The position numbers and the translations under genes were made by a program. From NCBI RefSeq assembly GCF_004342175.1, contig NZ_SMAO01000004.1, positions 62,001 to 126,000 on the forward strand: a DNA stretch of 64,000 bases, written 5' to 3'. Of the stretch, positions 7,317-16,048 are shown one piece after another. The DNA is from Thiobaca trueperi. GTDB taxonomy: Bacteria > Pseudomonadota > Gammaproteobacteria > Chromatiales > Chromatiaceae. Numbering within the stretch: the stretch's first letter is position 1; every line of letters starts with the position of its first letter. The notes beneath the pieces were generated by a model that had not been told where the DNA came from, searched no databases, and saw nothing but the letters and a program-made list of their open reading frames with translations.

Positions 7317-10300
7317 ATGACTCTTGAGTCTGATCGCGAGAGATTCGTCGATTGGCTGGCGCAGCGCATGACTCTTGCCGGCCGGGGTGATCGTGAAGAT
7401 CTGCTGACGGTCGAGCCATCGGGGAAGTACTGGCTGGGTCGATTGCAATCTGCCGAAGCTGTGATCGAGAGCGACTGGGGGGACAGGGGGGAACGTTTAG
7501 AGCCCTGTGCTTTCGGTATCAAGGTCAAACCGGCCCAGAACGGGCCTTGGCACTTCCATGTCGTTGCTTCGTGCCGAGTATGGCTCTGGGACAAGTCCGA
7601 ACGGCAGTGGCGGAAGACCAACGCGGCGGATGTGCGAACGACGGTGGACGTGCCTGCGCAGATCGGCGCGCATAGGTTCGGGGAGGACGAATTCGCTCGT
7701 GCACTCGAAGACGTGACGGGACGCCAAGGGCTCTCGGCACGGATCGACGTAGATGTCGAGATCGGACGGTCGGGCGACCATGAACTGACGATCTCGCTCG
7801 TCAACTGTTCTCCCAAGGAGCACTCGGAATTCAAGGATACCCGGCTCTATCAATGCGAGATGCGGTTGGAAGGATTGGAGCCGACGCCCTTCATGCTCGA
7901 ATCGCTGGAGGACTCGTTCCGTTACGATCGACGGGTGCCCGCTTACGGCATCAACTGCGGTGTCCAGCATCTGGACACTGGTGTCTTCGTCACCGAGGAC
8001 GCCGTGACGGTCGATCGCCGGAGACCACATTACTGGAGCGTGGATGAGCAAATGCCCACCATGCGGTTCGACGACTTGGCGCTAGACCCGATTTCACCGG
8101 CAGAAGCCCTTCTATCGTGCCTCCGGCGCTGGGGACGGGCCAATTGGGCGGCTGACATCCTGGATCTGCGAGCAGCCGAAGAAGACTGGTCGGCGGAGAT
8201 GCGGATGCAGGCATCCAAGGCGGCGGCCCAGTTCGAGGATGAGTGCGAACGACTCACCAATGGCATCGAACTCTTACGGTCGAACGAACGGCTATTGCGT
8301 GCTTTCCAGGGGATGAACCGTGCGATGTCGCATAGCGCCAATGGTAAATACGATGCGTGGCGCCCCTTCCAGTTCGGCTTCCTCCTGGCCAACCTCCGAT
8401 CGATCGTCGATGTTCATGACGAATCCGAGATCGTGGATGTCGTCTGGTTCGCGACGGGCGGTGGCAAGACGGAGACCTATCTCGGACTACTCGTCACGGC
8501 TGCGCTCTACGATCGACTGACGGGCAAGGTGTCTGGAATCACGGCTTGGAGCCGCTTCCCGTTGCGGATGCTCTCATTGCAGCAGACTCAGCGCTTCGCG
8601 GACGCCATCGCGGCAGCAGAGCTGGTCCGCCGAGAAATGCGGATTCCTGGCGCCCCCTTTTCGCTCGGATTCTTCGTCGGACAAACGGCGACCCCCAACC
8701 GAATCCCTGAGAAACCCAAGCCTGGCGAAGCGGATCCCGATGACGACCAGATGCCGGCACGGTATCAGATCCTGGAGTACTGCCCGTTCTGTCATCAGCG
8801 ATCCATCGTGATGGCTTTCGATCGCCGCCTCTGGAAGCTGGAGCACCGTTGCAACGACTCCGCTTGCGCTTCAGCGGGCCGGGCGTTGCCGGTCTATGTC
8901 GTGGATGAGGAGATCTACAGGTTCCTCCCGACCATCGTCGTCGGCACGCTCGACAAGGCGGCATCCATCGCAATACAGGCATCCATGCGGGGGATGGTCG
9001 GTGCACCGCGCGGTGTGTGCTCGAAGGAAGGGCATGGCTATACCTATGCTCCGAGAAGCTCGCGACCGTCCGGCTGTCTCGTGCCAGGCTGTCAGGGTAC
9101 CTCGCAAGCCCTGCCCATGGATGCCGAGCGTTACGGCCCTTCGTTCCGGTTACAAGACGAACTGCATTTACTGCGGGATAGTCTGGGTGCGGTCGATTCA
9201 CACTACGAAGCCTTGTATGACGCGCTCCAGAAGGAACTCTGCGGTCGCAAGCCGAAGATCCTCGCGTCCTCCGCAACGCTCACGGGCTACGAGAAGCAGG
9301 TCGATGTCCTGTACCGCCGATCGGCTCGCGTCTTTCCCGTACCTCCACCACGTTCGGGAGGTGGATTCTGGACGTCGGACTCGAGCGGCCTGATGCGACG
9401 CTTCATCGCGATCGCACCTCGGGGGGTGACCCTCGAATACACGGTCGACCGATTACTGACGGAACTGCAGATCGCATTGAGAGGGCTTGCGGAAGATCCC
9501 GTCTCGATTTGTGCGGAAATCGGGGTCGATCCATCGTCCGCCGGGGATCTGCTGTCCCTGTATGGGACCAACGTCGTCTATGGAAATACACTGCGCGACC
9601 TCGAAGCCGTGATGCGATCGATGGAGACGCAGGTAATCGTCCCCGGCCAGATCAATACGGCAACCTTGACCGGTAAGACGGACTTCGGTGAGGTCAGGGA
9701 GATCCTCGAACGCTTGCAGAGTCCGGAAGCCGAGTTCGAGAAACGGCTTCATATCATTTCGGCGTCGTCCATGATGTCCCACGGCGTGGACGTGGATCGC
9801 TTGAACGTGATGGTCATGTTGGGCATCCCCTTGTCGGCCGCCGAGTTCATCCAGGCGACCGCGCGGGTCGGGCGTCGTTATCCGGGAATCGTCTTCGTGG
9901 TCCACAAGATCGGACGAGAACGTGATGCCGGGGTCTATCGCTCCTTCCCGCAGTTCATTGCGCAGGGCGATCGGTTCGTCGAACCCATCCCCGTCACGAA
10001 ACGCAGCCGCAGGGTGCTCGATCGAACGATCGCTGGCCTGGAATTGGCGCGTCTGCTGATGATCCATGAAGCCGTAGCTGGTATGCCCTTGACGACAGTG
10101 CAGGCATTCAAGCAGTACGTGGCGAGTGGAAGATTCGACTTCACCGCCGAACTCGAAGCGATGCAGGCGACCCTGGAATTGCAGAGCGACCTCGACGAGC
10201 CATTGAAGCGAGACTTGGCGATCTGGTTCGAGGAACTGCGTCACAACGTGTCGACACCGCCCAATGACGCTCGCTTCCCGTCCGACCTGTCTCCTTCGGG

Positions 10301-10364
10301 GCCTCCGATGCTGTCATTACGAGATGTCGAGAAGCAAGTTCCCGTCATCGGAACCAGAGTCTGA
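7317..10364 (+). CDS. drmA: DrmA-like superfamily 2 helicase (DISARM-type)
   Basis: 1015 residues, with ribosome site AGGGGG before ATG 7317. The N-terminal ~360 residues have no motif I recognise. Walker A is FATGGGKTET (Lys384), then RFPLRMLSLQQTQRF, a zinc-ribbon-like insertion (CPFC about 486 and C-C further on), DExH box DELH near 614, SAT motif (ASSATLTGYE) and C-terminal helicase motifs with QATARVGRR near 850. This order and size match DISARM DrmA, which with DrmB forms a DNA-loading complex against incoming phage DNA. Gene order with a C5-methyltransferase upstream and a DUF1998 gene downstream supports the call. Other DUF1998-associated helicases are the alternative. Confidence 0.75.
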   Translation: MTLESDRERFVDWLAQRMTLAGRGDREDLLTVEPSGKYWLGRLQSAEAVIESDWGDRGERLEPCAFGIKVKPAQNGPWHFHVVASCRVWLWDKSERQWRKTNAADVRTTVDVPAQIGAHRFGEDEFARALEDVTGRQGLSARIDVDVEIGRSGDHELTISLVNCSPKEHSEFKDTRLYQCEMRLEGLEPTPFMLESLEDSFRYDRRVPAYGINCGVQHLDTGVFVTEDAVTVDRRRPHYWSVDEQMPTMRFDDLALDPISPAEALLSCLRRWGRANWAADILDLRAAEEDWSAEMRMQASKAAAQFEDECERLTNGIELLRSNERLLRAFQGMNRAMSHSANGKYDAWRPFQFGFLLANLRSIVDVHDESEIVDVVWFATGGGKTETYLGLLVTAALYDRLTGKVSGITAWSRFPLRMLSLQQTQRFADAIAAAELVRREMRIPGAPFSLGFFVGQTATPNRIPEKPKPGEADPDDDQMPARYQILEYCPFCHQRSIVMAFDRRLWKLEHRCNDSACASAGRALPVYVVDEEIYRFLPTIVVGTLDKAASIAIQASMRGMVGAPRGVCSKEGHGYTYAPRSSRPSGCLVPGCQGTSQALPMDAERYGPSFRLQDELHLLRDSLGAVDSHYEALYDALQKELCGRKPKILASSATLTGYEKQVDVLYRRSARVFPVPPPRSGGGFWTSDSSGLMRRFIAIAPRGVTLEYTVDRLLTELQIALRGLAEDPVSICAEIGVDPSSAGDLLSLYGTNVVYGNTLRDLEAVMRSMETQVIVPGQINTATLTGKTDFGEVREILERLQSPEAEFEKRLHIISASSMMSHGVDVDRLNVMVMLGIPLSAAEFIQATARVGRRYPGIVFVVHKIGRERDAGVYRSFPQFIAQGDRFVEPIPVTKRSRRVLDRTIAGLELARLLMIHEAVAGMPLTTVQAFKQYVASGRFDFTAELEAMQATLELQSDLDEPLKRDLAIWFEELRHNVSTPPNDARFPSDLSPSGPPMLSLRDVEKQVPVIGTRV

Positions 10365-10377
10365 AGGAGACGACGAC

Positions 10378-12087
10378 ATGAGAGAGTCACGAAGCGCCTC
10401 CCAGATTCTGTTCGGTTTCCTGCCGGAGCAAACGGTCGACCTGCGTGGCGGAGTCTGGAAGGTCAAGGATTGGCGGCATCCCAAGGTGCGCAGCGAGATC
10501 GATTCGGCGGCCCTGCGCCGCGAGATCATTCGCCAGGCGACCCCTTGGCGGCTGGCGGGCATGGACGCGGGTTATGTCGAGCACCTGCACGCTGGAGCGG
10601 AGATCAAGGTGCTGACGCTCGATGAGAACAATGGCGTCGAAGTCGAACCCTTCCCTCGTTCGTGGATATGCAAGGCTTGCAAACGGATTCACGAGACGCC
10701 GGATGCAACCTGTCCTTGCGGAGCCAGAGGGCAGAAGGGGCAACTCTTCTTCGTGGGCTATCACGACAAATGCGGAGCGCTACGGGCACCCTGGATCCCG
10801 AAGTGCCCAGATCACAAGCAAGTTCGTGTCGTCTTCCCCGGGACCTCGTCGGCGACTGAGATCCGGTTCGAGTGTCCGGTCTGCGATCGGGAGATCCGAC
10901 GCGGATTCGGCCATGTCCCGTGCCATTGCGGCCAAGGCAATCTCGTCTTCCAACCGCATCGGGCATCGTCGGTCTATACGGCCCGGAGCATCGTGATCGT
11001 CAATCCTCCGTCGCGCGAGCGTATCCGGGCGATCGCCGAAGCAGGAGGCCCACCCAAGGCGTTGTCGTGGGTCGTCGATGGAATGTCCACGAGAACCGTC
11101 GAAGAGGTGCCCGCGAGTCGTGAGACCTTGCGCCGGCAGTTGGAGGGGCAGGGATTGTCGGTCGAGGTCATCGACAAGATGCTGGACATCGCCGGTACTG
11201 TCTCGGGTGGGATCCAAGGGCAGGACATCGTTCTTTCCGCTGGTCAGCAAGAGGACGCAGAGGCCCAGGCCGTGACCATTGCGCTGGCGACGCTGGAATC
11301 TCGAATTCGAATCGAGGATCTGATCGACGCAACCGACGCAGCCAGTGAACTCGGGATGCTCTACCGGCATCGCTACCCCGATGCCCTAGGTTCCGCCGGC
11401 TTGTCCGCTCTCGACTTGATCGAGCGGTTCCCCGTGCTCACGGGCCACTTCGGCTATACCCGGGGCGCCCATGACCCCGGAGCGGGAAGACTTGTTCCCT
11501 ATAAGGGTCGACACGGACAAGGGTACAAGGTGTATGCGGATATCGCGGAGACGGAGGCCCTGTTCGTTCGACTGGATCCAGTGCGTGTCGCCGACTGGCT
11601 CGTTGCCATGGGCCATGATCTCCCAACTTGGACGGACGACCGCACGGCGCGCATCGCGATTTTGGAAGCCGCTCGGCTGCCGTCTTCGACAGAGACGCAT
11701 GAGGGTTCCGTTGGGAGTTCGCTCCTCTGCCTCGTGCATTCCTATGCACATCGGTTCCTGAGGATATCCGCTGTTCATGCCGGCATCGATCGAAACGCCC
11801 TCTCCGAACTCTTGGTACCACTGCACCTTGGATTCTTCATCTACGCGGCGGCGCGAGGGGATTTCGTACTGGGTGGGCTTCAAGCCGTGTTCGAGACAGA
11901 GCTGCATCCTCTACTCAACGCCGTCATGTATGACGAGCATCGTTGCGCATTGGATCCGGGATGCACCGATGCGGGAGGGGCTTGCATGGCGTGCCTGCAC
12001 GTTGGTGAACCCTCCTGTCGATACTTCAATCGACACTTGAGTCGATCAACACTATTTGGTCCGAACGGTTATTTGCGCAAAGCGTGA
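10378..12087 (+). CDS. drmB: DrmB-like protein with DUF1998 domain
   Basis: 569 residues from ATG 10378, 13 bases after the helicase stop, with GAAGGAGA as ribosome site; an earlier in-frame start would overlap the helicase. Two zinc-knuckle clusters are visible: CKACKRIH...CPCG near 98-113 and CPVCDREIRR...CHCG near 168-185. The C-terminal part carries DUF1998 features: LCLVHSYAHRFLRISAV near 450, GFFIYAAARGDFVLGGLQ, and a closing cysteine set (ALDPGC, CMACLHVGEPSC). In DISARM, DrmB partners DrmA. It is the last intact gene of the operon; decayed insertion sequences begin 120 bases later. No DrmC or DrmE gene is present. Confidence 0.75.
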   Translation: MRESRSASQILFGFLPEQTVDLRGGVWKVKDWRHPKVRSEIDSAALRREIIRQATPWRLAGMDAGYVEHLHAGAEIKVLTLDENNGVEVEPFPRSWICKACKRIHETPDATCPCGARGQKGQLFFVGYHDKCGALRAPWIPKCPDHKQVRVVFPGTSSATEIRFECPVCDREIRRGFGHVPCHCGQGNLVFQPHRASSVYTARSIVIVNPPSRERIRAIAEAGGPPKALSWVVDGMSTRTVEEVPASRETLRRQLEGQGLSVEVIDKMLDIAGTVSGGIQGQDIVLSAGQQEDAEAQAVTIALATLESRIRIEDLIDATDAASELGMLYRHRYPDALGSAGLSALDLIERFPVLTGHFGYTRGAHDPGAGRLVPYKGRHGQGYKVYADIAETEALFVRLDPVRVADWLVAMGHDLPTWTDDRTARIAILEAARLPSSTETHEGSVGSSLLCLVHSYAHRFLRISAVHAGIDRNALSELLVPLHLGFFIYAAARGDFVLGGLQAVFETELHPLLNAVMYDEHRCALDPGCTDAGGACMACLHVGEPSCRYFNRHLSRSTLFGPNGYLRKA

Positions 12088-12207
12088 GCGGGAGTGTGGC
12101 GTCTGTGTTTTCGGCGATGGGCAGCGGGAGCGACAGCCGTTCACCGTCTGGATCAGTGAGAAATTGCGGGTGCACTTCAGGCATGGCTCGGGCATCTTGG
12201 CTTGGAA

Positions 12208-12900
12208 TCAGGCGGTATGCTCTGACTGCGGGATCTGGTGATTGTATAACCGCACATAGCCCGTGAGGGTGTCCGCGAGGTTCTGCGCGGAATCGAAGCG
12301 GGTGGTGGCGAGCACCTCGGCGATGCGCCCGTTGAAGCGTTCCACCATGCCGTTGGTCTGCGGGTGGCGGGGGGCGATGAGTCGGTGTTCGATGCCGTGA
12401 TGCGCGCAGCCCTGGTCGAAAAGATGGCGTCCAGTCGGCTCGCGCTCGCCCGTCGCGCAGAAGCGGTCGGTGAATTCCTTATGGACAAAACCGGGTTCAT
12501 AATCCTTGAAGGTCTTGACCGGCTGGGTTTCCCCTTCGGGTTGCGGGATCAGGGCGCTGAGGTTGGACACCCCGTGACGCCGCAGACAGCGATCCAGGCC
12601 CGAACGCGAGACGGCGGGGTGAATGAACTCCCGGGTGACCGCCAACAGATCGTCCAGCGGCAACAGCAGGGTCTGGCGTAACGCCACCACCACCTGCTCC
12701 TGCACGGAGCTCAGGGTGGCATGAATCCGGTGTGGACGGTGGGAGGCATCCTGATCGGTTTCGCGTCGCCGCCATTTGCGCACGGTGGCGCGATTCAGGT
12801 TGTATTCACGCGCCAGTTCGCGCTCCGACTTGGTGGACTCCCGCAATTCCTGACGAATGGCGGGCGTGGTGCGGGCGTTGCGATGCAGGTTCAGATTCAT
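12208..12900 (-). pseudogene. IS481-family transposase, internally deleted and truncated
   Basis: The N-terminus (MNLNLHRNARTTPAIRQELR, helix-turn-helix with NRATVRKWRRRE) and the integrase-core end (GIEHRLIAPRHPQTNGMVERFNGR) are typical of IS481 transposases. Between GFVH and KEFTDRF an in-frame segment of roughly 60 residues, which normally carries catalytic Asp residues of the DDE triad, is missing. The C-terminus ends early after NHQIPQ with unrelated residues. It therefore cannot be an active transposase. It marks the right side of the defence operon and may have removed downstream genes. Confidence 0.85.
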
Positions 12901-13034
12901 GGTCAGGTATCCCGTCAGGTCGGTGAGGGCGTCGTTGGCAGTGGGCGCTTGGTCCGCCTCAGCTCATCGCCAAGTGTGCGCAGCGCCTCGCGAGCCTGGA
13001 ACAAAGGATAGCTCCTGTTCGGGATATAATCATA

Positions 13035-13395
13035 CGGGATGCGACAATTCCGAAGTGTCGCCGAAAGGTTCTGTATGGACAGTTGCGGTCACATCTCGGA
13101 GAGGTGTTCCACAAGCTTGCGAGCCACAAGGAATGTCGCATCGAAGAAGGGCATCTGATGGCCGACCATGTTCACATGCTGATCTCGATTCCACCGAAGT
13201 ACGCCGTCTCCGAAGAGCGCCATCCACTTGGCACGAGTCTACGGCGAGCGGCAACGCAATTACCGTGGTCAGCATTTCTGGGCACGTGGCTATTTTGTCT
13301 CGACGGTAGGTCGCGATGAGGCCACGATCCGAACGTACATACAGCGCCAAGAGGCCGAGGGTCAGCGACTTGAGCAGTTGAATCTGTGGCGCTGA
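13035..13395 (+). pseudogene. IS200/IS605-family TnpA (Y1 transposase) pseudogene
   Basis: The 5' end is lost. From about 13035 the frame reads RRKVLYGQLRSHLGEVFHK and GHLMADHVHMLISIPPKYAVS, including the HUH-type HVHMLI motif. A deletion of about 26 bases near 13210 shifts the frame; the rest reads SAIHLARVYGERQRNYRG, FWARGYFVSTVGRDEATIR and EQLNLWR before TGA at 13393-13395. The lost part corresponds to the usual QVVGYIKGK segment. Confidence 0.9.
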
Positions 13396-13512
13396 TCTGC
13401 CGCCTTTAGGCGGCCCAATAAACCGTGGGGCCGCGTTAGCGACCCCTTGCCGCTTTGAGCGGCTCACGAATTCAAAGCCCCCGGCTCTGCCGGGGGATGG
13501 TTACCCTTTTAC
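13396..13512 (+). mobile_element. Right-end hairpins of the IS200-like element
   Basis: Three short hairpins follow the transposase stop: CCGCCTTTAGGCGG, CCGCTTTGAGCGG and CCCCCGGCTCTGCCGGGGG (about 13480-13498). Subterminal hairpins of this kind are the recognition ends of IS200/IS605 elements. The element abuts a palindromic repeat whose left arm is missing. Confidence 0.65.
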
Positions 13513-13590
13513 GTCGGCCCCGACAATTCTTTGAGTCTGCTGGGGCCGATCTGATCCAAAAAACATCGCATACCGTGCTGGGCGCGGTTC
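13513..13590 (+). repeat. Palindromic repeat, module B lacking its left arm
   Basis: It matches the 507-593 element from CGACAATTCTTTGAGTCTGC to CGCATACCGTGCTGGGCGCGGTT, but the left TTAAACCGCGCCAGCTC is replaced by the end of the IS200-like element. Confidence 0.75.
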
Positions 13591-13752
13591 AGTTGATTCC
13601 AACGCGGATCGTGCGTGCCACGAACAGGCATCAGCGGGGGGCGACGATCTGCTTTTTGACGGTCAATCCAGTTTATGCGGTGGCATCAGTTTGCCGCCCG
13701 ATGCTGCTAGACTAGGGGTGAAGAGCCGTTTTGTTCATCCAGGAATCCACCC
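13591..13752. other. Leader of the HDOD gene, no gene seen
   Basis: There is no credible frame. TAGACT near 13710 could be a -10 box, but I find no convincing -35. A sigma-54-like TGGCATCAGTTTGCC has the wrong GG-GC spacing. Confidence 0.3.
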
Positions 13753-14964
13753 ATGCAGCAGACATCAGAGGTTTTGTCGCTCCTGACGGAAATCGACCTG
13801 ACCCGCGATCTTTCAGAGACCACTCTCCAGGAACTATCCACGCAATGCCGTGTGGGCGGGCTTGCCCCCAAGAAGCGGATTCGGGTGACGGATATCGCAG
13901 GACACCGGCTCTTTCTGATCGATGGGCATGCGGTACGGATGATCAACGGCATTGGCGAGCGTCTGGAAAGCTATCAGGGACTCAGCGAGCCGATCGATCT
14001 GTTCAGCGATTCCGAGGATCCAGGCGATTGCGTCATCACCGAGACCCCCTGCATCGTACTGCGGATGCCGGTCTCCGCCCTGGAATCGGCGCTTGCATCC
14101 AGCCTCGAAGTCAGTGACATCGAACTCAGTTCCACCGAAGGTGAGTTTCTCGCCGAACTCTATGGTCTCATCACCAGCAACCGACTGGAGCTGCCGGCGC
14201 GACCCGAGGTGGCACTGAAGATTCAGGAACTCACCAACGATCCGGATGCCGGAGTGACCGAGCTCACCGAGGTCATCCAGCGCGATGGCACCATTGCCGG
14301 TGCGCTGCTCCATGCGACCAACAGTCCGCTGTTTCGTGGTACCAAAGAGATTCTTTCGGTGCGCGATGCGGTGATGCGTCTCGGTTTTCGCAACACCCGG
14401 ATGCTGACGACCAGTCTGGCGCTGCGCCAGACCTTCAAGGCCAGACACGAGGTGACGCGCGAGGCCATGAAGGCGGTCTGGACCGACGGTGTGCTCTGTT
14501 CGGCCTTCAGCTATGTCCTGTCGGATGTCCTCAACATGCTGCATCGCGAGCGTGCGTTGCTGGCCGGGCTGGTGGCGGGAATTGGTGCCGTGCCCATCAT
14601 CCAGTTCATCGAAATGCGCGATCCCAACCCGCAGCTTGAACAGATCGAACGGCTCGTTGCGAAATTGAGCAGCATCACTGGCGTGCTCGTGATCAATTAC
14701 TGGGGTCTGGGCGAGGATCTGGTCGCGGTGGCCGAGCAGTTCGGCAACTGGGATTACCTGGCCGGCGAGCCGGATTACGCGAGCATCGCCATGGTGGCCC
14801 GCTGGGCGGTCCTGCAAAGCGAAGGTCGGCCACATCCCGATGCGACAGAAGTGGCCGCGTTCAAAACGCTCGGTCTGACGCCGCCGCCGCCCGGCGAGCC
14901 GATTGCCGAGCTTGCCGACAGCGGTGAGTCGCTGGCGGCGCTGAAATCCATGTTCAACATGTGA
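13753..14964 (+). CDS. HDOD-domain signalling protein with N-terminal regulatory domain
   Basis: 403 residues. The first ~125 residues look like a cyclic-nucleotide-binding-like beta domain (for example LFLIDGHAVRMINGIGERLESYQ). The HDOD domain follows from about 140: LELPARPEVALKIQELTNDPDAGVTELTEVIQRDGTIAGALLHATNS, then VRDAVMRLGFRNTRML. HDOD proteins are HD-GYP-related but usually lack metal-binding catalytic residues and act in signalling and motility. The first of three HDOD genes around the stator genes. Partner unknown. Confidence 0.8.
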   Translation: MQQTSEVLSLLTEIDLTRDLSETTLQELSTQCRVGGLAPKKRIRVTDIAGHRLFLIDGHAVRMINGIGERLESYQGLSEPIDLFSDSEDPGDCVITETPCIVLRMPVSALESALASSLEVSDIELSSTEGEFLAELYGLITSNRLELPARPEVALKIQELTNDPDAGVTELTEVIQRDGTIAGALLHATNSPLFRGTKEILSVRDAVMRLGFRNTRMLTTSLALRQTFKARHEVTREAMKAVWTDGVLCSAFSYVLSDVLNMLHRERALLAGLVAGIGAVPIIQFIEMRDPNPQLEQIERLVAKLSSITGVLVINYWGLGEDLVAVAEQFGNWDYLAGEPDYASIAMVARWAVLQSEGRPHPDATEVAAFKTLGLTPPPPGEPIAELADSGESLAALKSMFNM

Positions 14965-15055
14965 TGCCGGTCGATATGTTCAGGGGCATTCCGACTGTTA
15001 TGCTTCCACGATTCTCGCCAGCCTGTCTGTGTTGGAGTATGCGCGCGTGTCATCC

Positions 15056-15919
15056 ATGACTCTCGATACCCTGGTGCAGCGCACCGGTCGTCTGCTGGCC
15101 ATCCCCCGGGTGGTCGGCGAAGTACTGAAGCTGCTGAGCGATCCGGACAGCCGCCAGTCGGCGATTGCGGCGCTGCTGGCGCATGACCCCGCGCTGGTGG
15201 CGATCGTGCTGCGTCTGGCCAACAGTCCGGCCTTTGCGCCGGCCCGTACCGTGGATTCGGTCGAGCGCGCCATCATGCTGCTGGGGCGCGATCATCTCAG
15301 ACGGCTGGTGATTGCCGGCGCCGTGACTCAGGCATCCGAGCGGCTGCCGATGCAGAATCTGCTCCCGCTGGAGGTCTTCTGGCGTCATTCGGCCTATTGC
15401 GCGGTCATCGCGCGTCTGCTGGCCGAGCTGGAGGCCCCCGATCTGGCCGGAACCGTTTTTCTGGGCGGATTGATGCATGATCTGGGTCAATTGATTCTTT
15501 TCTCTCAGGCACCGGAAGCGGCCCATCTGGCCTTCCTGCGCAGTCTGAGCGAGCCTGACTCCATCTCGCCACAGTCCGCTGAACGCGCCGAACTCGGCTT
15601 CGATCACGCCCAGCTCGGCGGCGCCCTGGCGGCGCATTGGGGACTGCCGGATGTACTCTGCGCCTGTCTGCGTTTCCATCATTCACCCCTGGATGCGCCC
15701 GAAACCTTCCGTCTGCCGGTCGTGCTGGTGCATCTGGCCAATACCGGCGCGCATCTTGCCGAACTCGACTCCAGAGACTGGCGCGATGCCCCGCCGGTGG
15801 ACCCCGCTGTCTGGGCGGCCGTTCGCATGCGTCCTGAAGCGCTCCTGGAGAGCGTCGAAAAGGCGCAGCATCAGGTGCTGGCCGTGGAAGCCCTGCGCAA
15901 TCCGCAGTTGGCTGGATAA
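15056..15919 (+). CDS. HDOD-domain protein
   Basis: 287 residues from ATG 15056; a TTG at 15029 would add nine residues and has no better ribosome site. The HDOD domain fills most of the protein: RLLAIPRVVGEVLKLLSDPDSRQSAIAALLAHDPALVAIVLRLANSPAF, then VERAIMLLGRDHLRRLV, and an HD-like segment LGGLMHDLGQLILF. It lies 91 bases after the preceding HDOD gene, same strand, probably co-transcribed. No separate output domain, so it probably works through protein contacts. Confidence 0.8.
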   Translation: MTLDTLVQRTGRLLAIPRVVGEVLKLLSDPDSRQSAIAALLAHDPALVAIVLRLANSPAFAPARTVDSVERAIMLLGRDHLRRLVIAGAVTQASERLPMQNLLPLEVFWRHSAYCAVIARLLAELEAPDLAGTVFLGGLMHDLGQLILFSQAPEAAHLAFLRSLSEPDSISPQSAERAELGFDHAQLGGALAAHWGLPDVLCACLRFHHSPLDAPETFRLPVVLVHLANTGAHLAELDSRDWRDAPPVDPAVWAAVRMRPEALLESVEKAQHQVLAVEALRNPQLAG

Positions 15920-15937
15920 GCCCGATAAAGATCTGTC

Positions 15938-16008
15938 GAACCGCAAAGAACACAAAGAACGCCAAGTAATCGTTCTTTTTCTTCGCGTACTTTGCGCCTT
16001 TGCGGTTC
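15938..16008 (+). repeat. Palindromic intergenic repeat (GAACCGCAAAG type)
   Basis: Left arm GAACCGCAAAGAACACAAAG pairs with right arm CTTTGCGCCTTTGCGGTTC, with AACGCCAAG and its partner inside. It lies between convergent genes and may serve as a bidirectional terminator. Repeats of this type are, from memory, common in Chromatiales genomes. Confidence 0.7.
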
Positions 16009-16048
16009 CAATTGCCGAATTTAGATACCCCCGATGGCCTGACTGGAA

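Noticed and set aside
3962-13600. Direct att repeats bounding the island
   Set aside because: I looked for a second copy of the tRNA-Asn 3' end near 12100-13750 by eye and found none.
13680-13700. Sigma-54 promoter TGGCATCAGTTTGCC before the first HDOD gene
   Set aside because: The GG to GC spacing is nine bases, one short of the strict ten required by RpoN.
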